From Paenibacillus silagei (GTDB taxonomy: Bacteria > Bacillota > Bacilli > Paenibacillales > Paenibacillaceae), in the NCBI RefSeq assembly GCF_017874735.1, contig NZ_JAGGLV010000002.1, forward strand, positions 1 to 64,000: a stretch of 64,000 nt of DNA, read 5' to 3'. Of the stretch, positions 51,714-60,527 are shown piece by piece (position 1 is the stretch's first letter; the number at the start of each line of letters is the position of its first letter). The notes under the pieces are model-generated. The model was not told the origin of the DNA, ran no database searches, and worked only from the letters and a program-made list of their open reading frames with translations. The translations under genes and the position numbers were made by a program.

Positions 51714-51915
51714 GATTAAGCTCCTTTAAGATCTGTCGTCTGGTTCAAGATGTACTTAATTAGTAAGACGTATTGACGCAGCCGTTCCCTGCACAACGAG
51801 GGTAAATCTCAAAGCTTGCCTTGACCTTGCAGTATACTTCAACCCTTATAGTGAAATATAGTTAATGGTACACTTAAAAAACGGGCAAATATGCTTATAA
51901 CGAGAGAGGTATATT

Positions 51916-53766
51916 ATGAGAAGTCAATTAAATCGAGAATTGTCGGGGATTCTATTCCTGATTCTAGCGCTTGGTGCTTCTGTATTGATCGGGAAAGAAA
52001 TGTTGTTCGCTGTAGTAGCAATAATCGTGCTATTGGCACAATTAGGAATTTATACTTTTCACTTCAAAAAAAGAGGTAAACTGTTTTGGCTCTATGCTGT
52101 TGCCCTGGTAACCGAGATTTTATTCTTGGCCACTAAGGAGTTTTGGATATTCGCATTTGCTATTCTACTGCTAATAGTAGCAGGGGTGTGGAATGTGTAT
52201 TTTGCTGGTGAAGTGCGTAAGAGCGGGAAGGTTTTTCTAGTGGTTCGGAGAGTGTTGTTCGGAATTGTAGCTTTAGTTGCCAGTGTGGTTTGGATCGTTA
52301 ACCTATATGTTCAGCCTATTACGGGGTCTGTTACTCTGCCAGCTGAATTAACTGCTGAAATCAACAATGACCAGCTTGATTCTTCAACCACCATGTTGGA
52401 CAATATTGAAAAAATGAATTCCTTTGGCAGCCGTACAACGGGATCTGAAGGTCACAATCAATTCATTGCATGGTTACAGCAGCAGGTGACGGATATGGGC
52501 CTTACTGTGTACCGTGATAAGTATACTTTTGATCGCTGGGAAGAGAAGAAAAGCTCTGTGATCGTTGACAACCAGGAAATTCATGTATCCTCTGCGTTTC
52601 CTTACTCTGGCGAGACCGATACAAATGGAGTTACCGGAGAGTTTGTTTACACCAAACCTGGTAAATATGATGAAGCCAACGGCAAAATAGCCGTCGTTGA
52701 AATCAAGAACTTTAAGAATTTCCCCATGGCACTGGTGATGAATATACGCGAAAAATTTCGGGCACCGGGCGGTATTCCTTCAGATGAGGGCGATCTGGTC
52801 CTTACCACAGCTTTGAAGCATGCTAAATTGGACGAAGCCAAGGAACAGGGCGTGAAAGCAGTCATTATCGTCTGGGATGGCGTTTCAGATGACAAGGCTG
52901 AGAAGCAATACCTCCCCTTCACCGAGCATTATTTCGGAATCCCGGCAGTTTGGGTCAACAAAACAGCTGGACAGAAGGTAATCAACGCAGCTAAGGCACA
53001 TAAGGCGGGCACAGTGATTTTAGAGGCAGAAACACAGGAGCATGCGCCGACCGAATCTTTTTATGTGAAAATTGAAGGAAAGAATAAAAAGGAATCGATC
53101 ATTGTAAATACGCATACCGATGGTGTGAATGTGGTAGAAGAAGACGGTGCGATTGGCATGCTCTCCATGATTCGTTACCTGCAGCAGCAGGAGCAGCCAG
53201 AACGGACGATGATCTTCACCTTCGTAACAGGACATTTCAGATTGCCCGAATTCAAAGGTACCTCGCAGGCAACCTCAACCTGGATGCAGGCTCATCCTGA
53301 GCTGTGGGATGGTAAAGATGGACACCTGAAAGCCGTGGCAGGACTCACTGTAGAGCATCTAGGCAGCTTAGAATGGAAGGACGATGCTTCCGGACAATAT
53401 GGACCGACTGGCAAAATAAGCACAGAATTCACCTATGCAGGGAATGAAATAATGGAAGCTATTTGGATGAAAGCTGTTGAAGATAGAAATAACACCCGGA
53501 CCGTTATCCTGCGCGGACATAATAAGTTTCAATTCGGTGAGAGTCAGCCACTGTTCAATGCCGGGATTCCAATGATTGGACTGATCCCCATGCCAGATTA
53601 TCTCCTGGTAGATAGCACAAATAGAGAAATGGATAAATTCGATGTGAACCTGATGCACGAACAAGTCGGGTCTCTATTGAAAGCATTACAGCTTGTGGAT
53701 CGTACAGAGAGTACTGAGTTGGGTACAGCAGATCGGTATTCGTTTTTCTTTGGACGGAGTAAGTAG
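51916..53766 (+). CDS. M28-family peptidase with N-terminal membrane domain
   Basis: 616 aa. The first 135 residues form four or five membrane helices; an extracellular M28-type aminopeptidase domain follows (NSFGSRTTGSEGHNQFIAWL, a PA-like insertion, then SIIVNTHTDGVNVVEEDGAIG). The ligand pattern is partly degenerate: H-x-D is replaced by H-T-D in NTHTDG with EEDGA following, and the later His is in VTGHF. Activity is therefore probable but not certain. GAGAGAGGTATATT precedes the ATG. Confidence 0.85.
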   Translation: MRSQLNRELSGILFLILALGASVLIGKEMLFAVVAIIVLLAQLGIYTFHFKKRGKLFWLYAVALVTEILFLATKEFWIFAFAILLLIVAGVWNVYFAGEVRKSGKVFLVVRRVLFGIVALVASVVWIVNLYVQPITGSVTLPAELTAEINNDQLDSSTTMLDNIEKMNSFGSRTTGSEGHNQFIAWLQQQVTDMGLTVYRDKYTFDRWEEKKSSVIVDNQEIHVSSAFPYSGETDTNGVTGEFVYTKPGKYDEANGKIAVVEIKNFKNFPMALVMNIREKFRAPGGIPSDEGDLVLTTALKHAKLDEAKEQGVKAVIIVWDGVSDDKAEKQYLPFTEHYFGIPAVWVNKTAGQKVINAAKAHKAGTVILEAETQEHAPTESFYVKIEGKNKKESIIVNTHTDGVNVVEEDGAIGMLSMIRYLQQQEQPERTMIFTFVTGHFRLPEFKGTSQATSTWMQAHPELWDGKDGHLKAVAGLTVEHLGSLEWKDDASGQYGPTGKISTEFTYAGNEIMEAIWMKAVEDRNNTRTVILRGHNKFQFGESQPLFNAGIPMIGLIPMPDYLLVDSTNREMDKFDVNLMHEQVGSLLKALQLVDRTESTELGTADRYSFFFGRSK

Positions 53767-53827
53767 TTGAATAATAGCAACTGTAAAATATACACAAATC
53801 ATTGAAGTTCGGAAGGGTAGTGTAAAC

Positions 53828-54298
53828 ATCAGAATCATTATTACCTTACTATCTTTACTATCTTTGGCTTTAGTGATTGGCTGCCAGAAGGAAAGTACAA
53901 ATAACATGAATGAAGCAATAACAATTCCTGCAAAAGAACTATTAGCTCAAATAGCTCAAACCGGGTCAATGCAATTTAATAATGAAATAGATCCATCTGA
54001 AGGATTTGAGTTTTTTAATCCTGAGACTAATAGCGGGTTCAGCTCATTAATTACTGAAGATTTAGATTTGTTTAGTATTGATTTTTTAAATCCTCAGAAT
54101 GAATCGATAGCAACTCTTTCAGAGGTTCTAAAGGCATATAATCTGCCCTCAAATTACTTGAGCCGTGACATAGAAACAATATTATCAGGGACTGAAGAGC
54201 TAAATACAGATTATAATAACCACTGGGTAACTTACAAAATGGATAAAAATGAAAAGAATTTAGTATTAATACGGTACAGAGCGTTTGGTAAAGAGTGA
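53828..54298 (+). CDS. Putative lipoprotein lacking a canonical start codon
   Basis: The frame encodes a classic lipoprotein signal peptide (IITLLSLLSLALVIGC, lipobox V-I-G-C) and an acidic AT-rich body of about 130 aa. The only in-frame standard start is a TTG at 53864, too late to leave a working signal peptide. GGAAGGG at 53811-53817 is followed at 10 nt by an ATC (53828), where an ATG would be expected. Either ATC or another non-standard codon is used or the start has been lost. I report from the ATC. No family is recognised. Confidence 0.5.
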   Translation: MRIIITLLSLLSLALVIGCQKESTNNMNEAITIPAKELLAQIAQTGSMQFNNEIDPSEGFEFFNPETNSGFSSLITEDLDLFSIDFLNPQNESIATLSEVLKAYNLPSNYLSRDIETILSGTEELNTDYNNHWVTYKMDKNEKNLVLIRYRAFGKE

Positions 54299-54319
54299 TC
54301 GTACATGAAATACCTTACT

Positions 54320-54583
54320 ACCCAACTTTCCTCATAAAACTAAACCGCGCCCCGCCCAGCTCCGAGCTGGAATAGATCAGTTCGCCGTTCAATCGTGCCG
54401 AAATCTGGCGGTAGATGGCCAGGCCGGGGCCGGTGACGCCGGACCGTTATCTTCAGTGAGCTTCAGGTCCCGTCGGCGGGCCTTGTGCATGAGCAGCATG
54501 GCGGCTTCTTCAGCCATGGTCCACAGGTCAACGGTGGCAGCGGGCCAATGCTTGTCAACGGCTTCCAGCGGGAAGAGCTGGAG
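54320..54583 (-). pseudogene. Degraded histidine-kinase fragment, homologous to 62358-63683
   Basis: Three collinear blocks match the intact kinase gene on the same strand: 54320-54440 to 62361-62482 (C-terminus, G2 box), 54441-54456 to 62540-62555 (N/G1 side) and 54456-54582 to 62710-62836 (dimerisation-side region). The segments between are deleted. No open frame survives. The blocks are close enough for a recent duplicate or gene relic. Confidence 0.85.
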
Positions 54584-54701
54584 TTAGTTCCAACCAGTAA
54601 GAAAATTAAAGTAATTCCTTAAGAAGGGATGTGATACCCAGTCACGAATATGATCTATGTCTGAAAATAAGATTACGCACTGTAAGGAGGAATGGGAACG
54701 A

Positions 54702-55523
54702 ATGAAGTTCGACCTTCGAGAATTAGCGTTGTTTGCAGAAAAGACCGTTACCAAAGCAGGTGAGAGAATTTCTGATTTACGCAGCCGGGAAAAAATCGAA
54801 GTGAATTACAAGGATGCAGGTGAACTCATAACATCAGCTGATTTGCTGTCGGAAAGAATGATCCAAGAAGCCATTAAGAGTAAATTTCAAGATCATCGAA
54901 TTCTTTCGGAGGAAGATGGAGTACATAACTGGGATAATTTCAAGTTTGACGGTCCGGTGTGGGTGGTTGATCCTTTAGATGGAACAGTTAATTTTGCCCG
55001 GAACCTGCCGCATTACGGCATTTCATTGGCTTTTGCCCTTGATGGCATAGTGCTGGCAGGAGCTGTGTATGCGCCAGATTTGAACTGTACCTATGTAGGA
55101 ATAAAAGGTGAAGGCTCCTATTGCAATGGTGAGCGTTTAAGAATCCGTGAATGTACTTCACTACTAGATGCTGTCATTGGTACGGGTTTTCCACACGATC
55201 CAGCACTAGTGCAGCCAGCAATCGAGAGAGTGAACCGGCTCAGAAGAAACTGTCGTGACATTAGGCGTTTTGCTGCACCAACAATAGACATTTGTTATGT
55301 GGCCTCAGGAAAATTAGATGCTCATACAGAAAGTCTTTCACCTTGGGACGTAGCCGCTGCAGGTTTGATTGCACGGGAGGCGGGAGCACTGAGTTGCCAT
55401 GTACAAGCGGTGCCAGATAACATCCCTGTAGAACTTTATGGTGAAGAGGTTGTATTCACGACACCTGGAATCAGCGACGATCTCTTGACATTATTGCGAA
55501 TGGAATCTAAGAGCAATGCATGA
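54702..55523 (+). CDS. Inositol monophosphatase family protein
   Basis: 273 aa from ATG 54702 (AAGGAGG 11 nt upstream); the ATG at 54657 lacks a site. Metal-binding motifs of the Li+-sensitive phosphatase superfamily are complete: EED (70-72, ILSEEDG), DPLDGTVNFA (90-99) and the C-terminal SPWDVAAAGLIAREAG. Substrate may be inositol phosphate, fructose-1,6-bisphosphate or PAP; this is not resolvable. It immediately follows the kinase relic. Confidence 0.92.
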   Translation: MKFDLRELALFAEKTVTKAGERISDLRSREKIEVNYKDAGELITSADLLSERMIQEAIKSKFQDHRILSEEDGVHNWDNFKFDGPVWVVDPLDGTVNFARNLPHYGISLAFALDGIVLAGAVYAPDLNCTYVGIKGEGSYCNGERLRIRECTSLLDAVIGTGFPHDPALVQPAIERVNRLRRNCRDIRRFAAPTIDICYVASGKLDAHTESLSPWDVAAAGLIAREAGALSCHVQAVPDNIPVELYGEEVVFTTPGISDDLLTLLRMESKSNA

Positions 55524-55580
55524 ATAACTTATGATAATGAGCGTAACCTGTCTCCCCAAAAATAAGAAAGAGGTATACAT

Positions 55581-55931
55581 ATGAAACTTTGTGGAGTCTG
55601 CATCCTCACTGACAATGCGCCGCGCCTATCTGCTTTTTATGAAATCGTGCTCAAAGAGTCTCCGGTTGTTGAAGGGCAGCATTATGGATTCGACAGCGCT
55701 CAGCTCGCGGTCTACAATCCAGGCCAAGTGAACGTGGTCAATGACAAGAATATGTCTATAATGTTCTATGTCCATGATGTCTTGGCTGAATATGAACGTC
55801 TAACACAAGCCATCCCCGGCATCGGGATTACCTCTCCACCTGAGCGCAGACCGTGGGGCGCCTACTCCTTCTGGTTCCTTGATCCCGACGGCAATACAGT
55901 GAGCTTCATTGAGAAGAAGGATCTACCGTGA
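55581..55931 (+). CDS. VOC-family (glyoxalase/bleomycin-resistance fold) protein
   Basis: 116 aa, one VOC module pair. FYEIVLKESPVVEG near the start and FLDPDGNTVSFIEK at the end match the family. AGAGGTATACAT precedes the ATG. It overlaps the minus-strand VOC gene tail to tail by 26 bp. Enzymatic role unknown. Confidence 0.88.
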   Translation: MKLCGVCILTDNAPRLSAFYEIVLKESPVVEGQHYGFDSAQLAVYNPGQVNVVNDKNMSIMFYVHDVLAEYERLTQAIPGIGITSPPERRPWGAYSFWFLDPDGNTVSFIEKKDLP

Positions 55932-56313
55932 TATACCAGTAAACACCGTACTTATCGACGACTTCAGCACAGAAGGAGCTCCAGGGAAGGGCGCCCAACG
56001 GAAATAACACCGTGCCGCCCTTCGCTAGCATTTCGTATGCCTTGTTCACTTCTTCTTCACGCTCAAAGTTAATCCCATAACTCATAGTTGGACGTGATCC
56101 CTCTAGTGATGATGAGAGCATAATTCTAACCAAGTTATCATTGTGTGATTCGCTGACAGCAAATACTTCTTGTCCATCTCTAAGTAATGATGCGTGCATA
56201 AATGTGCCATCCGGGAATCTCTCATGATAGCCCAGGGTAAGTCCAAAGGCTTCTGAATAAAACGCTACAGCTTCAGTGGTATTTTTAATGTATAAGGTTG
56301 CTCCTAGTTTCAT
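55906..56313 (-). CDS. PhnB-like VOC-family protein
   Basis: 135 aa. LYIKNTTEAVAFYSEAFGL, ERFPDGTFMHASLL, then GGTVLFPLGALPWSSFCAEVVDKYGVYW typical of the PhnB/YjdN branch (abbreviated here), which binds metal-independently or has unknown activity. AAGGAGTCCACACC precedes the ATG. It follows the 58-aa gene at 56333 by about 20 bp and converges with the other VOC gene. Confidence 0.9.
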   Translation of the reverse strand: MKLGATLYIKNTTEAVAFYSEAFGLTLGYHERFPDGTFMHASLLRDGQEVFAVSESHNDNLVRIMLSSSLEGSRPTMSYGINFEREEEVNKAYEMLAKGGTVLFPLGALPWSSFCAEVVDKYGVYWYITVDPSSQ

Positions 56314-56332
56314 GGTGTGGACTCCTTATAAA

Positions 56333-56509
56333 TCATTTCTTTCTTGCAATCTCAAAAACTTGGCCGCGAATTAAGCAGTTCGAAAACTCTTCTGTCCAAG
56401 ATACATGTTCAGGATTATTTCGATCTAATACAATCTTCCCGCCTTTTCTAGGTAATCTTTTAGCAGTTTTAAGGAAAGACATACTAATACCTTCAGGTGT
56501 TTTATTCAT
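56333..56509 (-). CDS. Small hypothetical protein (58 aa) upstream of the PhnB-like gene
   Basis: 58 codons from ATG 56509, eight nucleotides after GGAGGT, to TGA 56333. Basic N-terminal part (FLKTAKRLPRKGGKIVLDRN) then WTEEFSNCLIRGQVFEIARK. No membrane segment. It ends just before the ribosome binding site of the VOC gene, so the two are likely cotranscribed. No family recognised; a faint likeness to AbrB-type strands (KGGKIVLDRN) is noted without weight. Confidence 0.62.
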   Translation of the reverse strand: MNKTPEGISMSFLKTAKRLPRKGGKIVLDRNNPEHVSWTEEFSNCLIRGQVFEIARKK

Positions 56510-56708
56510 TTAAGTCGACCTCCACTAAAAATCTATCACTATGATTAAGTTTACTTATAATTGTTCAGTATTATAACACGTAAGACTATGAAATACCATA
56601 AATTCCCACATGCTATTGGTATGTCCATTTAGGAATGAATAATGAAATTTTAACTTGATATTTCCCAATAAAAAACCGAAGCCCCCCTACGCCCCGCTTC
56701 CTTCACTG

Positions 56709-56999
56709 CTAATTTATGCCTTCGAGATTAGACTCCTTCTCCCCACCAAACACCTCAATCATCATTAACGCACCTATTTTGTAGCCTTGGATAAAAGATA
56801 GTTCCGAATGCAGCGAGCAAGATTCACTATGTAGCTCCAGCAGTTCCTCGACCTGATCAAAATCTTCTTTTGGTAGTCTCTCTTTAAGCATCTCTAATGA
56901 ATCAATAATCCGCTGATTAATCCTTCGAGATTCCGGATCGTTTGGCTTCATCCGCTCATTGGGACGCAAACTCCCATAATACAAATCCTCCAAAATCAT
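56709..56999 (-). CDS. DUF6809 family protein
   Basis: 96 aa. The N-terminal ILEDLYYGSLRPNERM closely matches the DUF6809 signature, followed by an acidic helical region (LEMLKERLPKEDFDQVEELLELH) and a helix with GYKIGALMMIEVF. GGGAGGCCTGATAATC precedes the ATG. Function unknown; frequently found near mobile or regulatory genes in Firmicutes. Confidence 0.8.
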   Translation of the reverse strand: MILEDLYYGSLRPNERMKPNDPESRRINQRIIDSLEMLKERLPKEDFDQVEELLELHSESCSLHSELSFIQGYKIGALMMIEVFGGEKESNLEGIN

Positions 57000-57275
57000 G
57001 ATTATCAGGCCTCCCTTTGAATGTGATCCGTATACTTGTGGACAATAGTGATCCCTACCAAATCAAGTTTAACTGATAAAGTGGGTATTTATTGTTTTTT
57101 ATGCAGTATTCGCATAGAATCACAACCTCAACAAAAACAAGACCATATGCCGATGTTTAAAGGAAATTAAATATATAGCTAGTGCGGCGCTTCATTAAGC
57201 TAACGGGCAGTTTAACGCAAAATTAATCAATGAAAAACGCGGACATGATCTGCCCGCGCTTCTAGTATTCAGGAA

Positions 57276-58562
57276 TTAGATGCCTTCAACGATACGCTTA
57301 GAGCGCAGTGATACTTGCTCCAATAACTCGTCTTCATCAATAGTGAGCAGTTGACGGCCTTGCATTAACACTTTTCCGTTAACGATGGTGGTGTCCACGT
57401 CCGCACCGTTAGCGCAGTATGCGAGCAGTGAATGGAGGTTGTGTATCGGCTGCAAGTGGGGTTTTCTCATATCAATCAAGATGATATCTGCCTTCTTCCC
57501 GATTTCGAGTGTGCCCACCTCATGGGCGATGCGGAGCAACTGCGCACTTCCAGCCGTCGCCATGCGAAGAGCATCCATTGCGGGAAGCTTCGTGGGGTCC
57601 CCGTAATCCAACTTTTGCAGCCATGTTGCTGCCCGGATCTCCTCGAACATGTCTAACGTGGTGGCGCTGCCCGCCCCATCCGTGCCTAAACCAATGGTAA
57701 TCCCTTGGTCAGCCATATCCTTGATCGGCGCTATGCCGCAGCCAAGTTTGAGATTGCTTACTGGATTATGGGACACTCCGCCCCGCATACTCTTCAGATA
57801 ACCGATATCACGGCGATTTAGATGCACGCTATGTGCGAGGAGCACATGCGCCTGTTCAAACAGACCGAGGTGATACAAATATTCGGTTGGGGTCTGATTA
57901 TACTTTTCCCGAATCTGAATGACTTCCTCTTTCGTTTCGGCTAAATGAGTATGTAACGGTATGTCCTCCTGCTCCGCTAATTCGATAAGCTCTCTAAATG
58001 GCTGCGGAGGAACAGTGTAAGGGGAATGCGGACCTAGCATGGTCGTGATTCTGCCTTCCGCTGCACCGCTCCAGTGACGAACAAGATCAAGCGCCTCGGA
58101 CATTCGCCGCCCTCCGTCATTTTCGAGGAAGGTGAGCCCCCGTGTTAAAGAAGCCCGCATACCGGCCTCTTCTACCGCTGCCGCGATTTCATTCATGTGG
58201 ATGTACATGTCTGCGAAGGCAGTCGTACCCGATTTAATCATCTCCGCCATCGCGAGCTTTGCTCCCCAATAAATATCCTCTGGAGTCATGCGTGCTTCAG
58301 CAGGGAGCATTTTCTGGTTCAACCAATCCATAAGCTTCAAATCGTCGGAAAACCCCCGCAACAAGCTCATAGGTGTGTGTTGGTGGGCGTTAATTAGCCC
58401 TGGCATTGCTGCCATACCCCCGCCATGAATGATCACATCTGCCCCAGTAGATATAATGGACTGAATGTCCGCTATGCGGTCCCCATCGATGAGAATATCC
58501 CCGATATAGGGTTCCTCGTTTCCCATGGTTAAGATGGTCGAGCCTTTGATTAACGTCTTCAT
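57276..58562 (-). CDS. Metal-dependent amidohydrolase (SsnA/MtaD-like deaminase)
   Basis: 428 aa of the amidohydrolase superfamily. Metal ligands: H-Q-H (60-62, GLINAHQHTP), THLAET near 205, LAHSVHL near 242, and the Asp of LGTDGAGS near 298. Closest in pattern to 5'-deoxyadenosine/5'-methylthioadenosine/S-adenosylhomocysteine deaminases and to atrazine/guanine-type deaminases. AAAAGGAGG precedes the ATG. It is driven from a MerR-type promoter shared with the divergent regulator at 58641. Confidence 0.92.
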   Translation of the reverse strand: MKTLIKGSTILTMGNEEPYIGDILIDGDRIADIQSIISTGADVIIHGGGMAAMPGLINAHQHTPMSLLRGFSDDLKLMDWLNQKMLPAEARMTPEDIYWGAKLAMAEMIKSGTTAFADMYIHMNEIAAAVEEAGMRASLTRGLTFLENDGGRRMSEALDLVRHWSGAAEGRITTMLGPHSPYTVPPQPFRELIELAEQEDIPLHTHLAETKEEVIQIREKYNQTPTEYLYHLGLFEQAHVLLAHSVHLNRRDIGYLKSMRGGVSHNPVSNLKLGCGIAPIKDMADQGITIGLGTDGAGSATTLDMFEEIRAATWLQKLDYGDPTKLPAMDALRMATAGSAQLLRIAHEVGTLEIGKKADIILIDMRKPHLQPIHNLHSLLAYCANGADVDTTIVNGKVLMQGRQLLTIDEDELLEQVSLRSKRIVEGI

Positions 58563-58588
58563 CGTGACAGCCTCCTTTTCTAGGGTTT

Positions 58589-58619
58589 ATACTAAACCTT
58601 GACGTTAAGTGAGGGTCAA
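58589..58619 (-). promoter_or_regulatory. MerR-type promoter with a 19-bp spacer
   Basis: On the minus strand TTGACC (58614-58619) and TAGTAT (58589-58594) are separated by 19 bp, the unusually long spacing that MerR proteins untwist to activate. A dyad CTTGAC...GTCAAG (58598-58620) lies over the spacer. It drives the amidohydrolase. Confidence 0.75.
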
Positions 58620-58640
58620 GAACATAAAGGGGTCTAGCTC

Positions 58641-59636
58641 ATGAAAATAAAAGAAGTCGCTGATATGCTGAAAATATCGCAGCGCGCGATTCGGTTTTAC
58701 GAAGCCAAAGGTCTCATTGCTCCTTCTAAACAAGCTGACAATCAGTATCGGAGGTTTGACGAAGAAGATATTTGGCGCTTGCAGACGATCATTGCACTCA
58801 GGGAATCAGGAATGCCGGTTAGTGAGATTCGGACTGCACTATTGGATATTGAAGCCAAAGGAAACAGTCAATTACGATATTTGTTGGAACTCCAGCGATC
58901 CGTCATGTTCACCAAGTGGGTCGAAATGCAGCAGATTATCGAGACAACAGACCAAATGATTGACACCCTCAAGAATGACCATACCCTTCCGCTTGACGAC
59001 ATTTACATTCTGGCGGAGGGTTCGAGAAGACTGAGAGAACAACGGACATGGAAGGATAAGTGGGGGTATGACCGCTTAGCCGGCGTTCACGATCAATTGG
59101 TTCAAGAGGACACACGGAAATATGGGGACTATGATGAGGCGCTGCGGCTCGTTGTGAAATGGGTCTCAGCAATGCGTGGAGAACGTGGATTGGATATTGG
59201 AACGGGGACAGGGAATTTGGCTGGCCGACTGATCCATGAAGGCGCGGTGATGGCTGGGGTGGATCAGTCCAATGAAATGTTAAAGGAGTGTCAGCGCAAA
59301 TTTCCCGAGATGGAGACCAAGCTTGGCAATTTCCTGGCACTTCCGTACCTTGACGGGAAATTTGATTTTATTGTTTCAAGCTTTGCCCTGCATCATCTGA
59401 CGAGCGGCCAAATGCTACTCTCTATTCAGGAGATGCGCAGGGTATTAAAACCTCACGGACGGATCTGCATCGCCGATTTGATGATTGCCGGGGAAGGCAG
59501 CACAGCGCATGAAGGTGATGAGGATTCTGTTCTGCTCCCCAAGCTCATTGATTTATTAGAGGATAGCGGATGCATCACGAAGCACGTTAAAGTAAATAAA
59601 CTGTTGCATGTTGTTTTAGCAGTACCTATCCGGTAA
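58641..59636 (+). CDS. MerR-family regulator fused to a SAM-dependent methyltransferase
   Basis: 331 aa. Residues 1-75 are a MerR winged-helix (MKIKEVADMLKISQRAIRFY, then EAKGLIAPSKQADNQYRRF). About 80-130 is a coiled-coil dimerisation region. From about 177 a class I methyltransferase fold follows with motif I GLDIGTGTGNLAGRL (184-198), FDFIVSSFALHHL and LKPHGRICIADLM. The expected MerR effector-binding domain is thus replaced by an apparently intact enzyme. The gene is divergent from the amidohydrolase, and 19 bp separate the -35 and -10 of that promoter. Confidence 0.9.
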   Translation: MKIKEVADMLKISQRAIRFYEAKGLIAPSKQADNQYRRFDEEDIWRLQTIIALRESGMPVSEIRTALLDIEAKGNSQLRYLLELQRSVMFTKWVEMQQIIETTDQMIDTLKNDHTLPLDDIYILAEGSRRLREQRTWKDKWGYDRLAGVHDQLVQEDTRKYGDYDEALRLVVKWVSAMRGERGLDIGTGTGNLAGRLIHEGAVMAGVDQSNEMLKECQRKFPEMETKLGNFLALPYLDGKFDFIVSSFALHHLTSGQMLLSIQEMRRVLKPHGRICIADLMIAGEGSTAHEGDEDSVLLPKLIDLLEDSGCITKHVKVNKLLHVVLAVPIR

Positions 59637-59664
59637 GCCAAAAAGCTTACCCCTGCGTCAAGGT

Positions 59665-60393
59665 TCACCAAGCCACAACTCCCTGCTCATCAAAAAAGCC
59701 GCCAGTTGGACCATCACTAGCTATTGTGGCAAGCTCCACTACAACGGAAGCTGCTTGTTCGACTGAACGATAGCCACTATGACCATTTAAATCGGTAGCT
59801 GTAAATCCAGGGCAAACGGAGTTGATTTTAATAGGAGAATCGCTTAATTCTTTAGCAAAGGAAACGGTTAAAGCATTTACAGCCGTTTTAGAACTATTGT
59901 AGGCGAGCGAATTCGCATTATAAAATTCCGACGTTGCGTCTGAATTCAAGGTTAAGGAGCCTAATGCGCTGGAAAGATTAACGATTCTTCCGGCAGAAGA
60001 ATTTCTGAGCAGTGGAAGCATTGCTTTAGTGACAGAAAATACACCGAAAACGTTTGTCTCATAGGTACTCTTGAGAACAGACAATTCCAGTTCACTTGGA
60101 GAGGTATTTCCTTCGAAAAACACGCCTGCATTATTAATCAAGATATCAAGCCATCCATACTCTTGCTCAATCCATTCTGCTGCGGAGAGAACGGAGTGGG
60201 GGTCCGTGACATCAAGAACCACAGTTTTAGCTGTAATATTCTCCTTTTCCAATAACGTTACGGCCTCATGTCCTTTATTTTCGCTTCTTGCTCCTATTAA
60301 AATCTCATACCCCATATTTCCCAATTGTCTTGCTGTCTCAAAACCGATACCTTTGTTTCCACCTGTAATTAATACGATCTTAGATTTATTCAT
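59665..60393 (-). CDS. Short-chain dehydrogenase/reductase
   Basis: 242 aa. Classical SDR: TGGNKGIG (10-17), NNAG near 89, catalytic Tyr and Lys in YNSSKTAV (about 164-168), Ser upstream in LSSALGSL, and PGFTATDLN. NADPH preference is suggested by a basic residue after strand 2 (GARSENKG). It is coded immediately downstream of the AraC regulator on the same strand, which is likely its controller. Confidence 0.95.
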   Translation of the reverse strand: MNKSKIVLITGGNKGIGFETARQLGNMGYEILIGARSENKGHEAVTLLEKENITAKTVVLDVTDPHSVLSAAEWIEQEYGWLDILINNAGVFFEGNTSPSELELSVLKSTYETNVFGVFSVTKAMLPLLRNSSAGRIVNLSSALGSLTLNSDATSEFYNANSLAYNSSKTAVNALTVSFAKELSDSPIKINSVCPGFTATDLNGHSGYRSVEQAASVVVELATIASDGPTGGFFDEQGVVAW

Positions 60394-60527
60394 GAAATTG
60401 CCTCCCTACATTCTTGTTTTAATACGGCCGCGTTTACCGCATGAGATAAGAATATCAAGGAGACGAATACATTTCTTTGCCTACAAGCTCATTCTATTTG
60501 TTTATTTAGCTCATTTTTAAGCACCCT

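Noticed and set aside
56298..56513. 71-aa plus-strand frame
   Set aside because: Antisense to the 58-aa gene at 56333-56509, which has a much better start signal.
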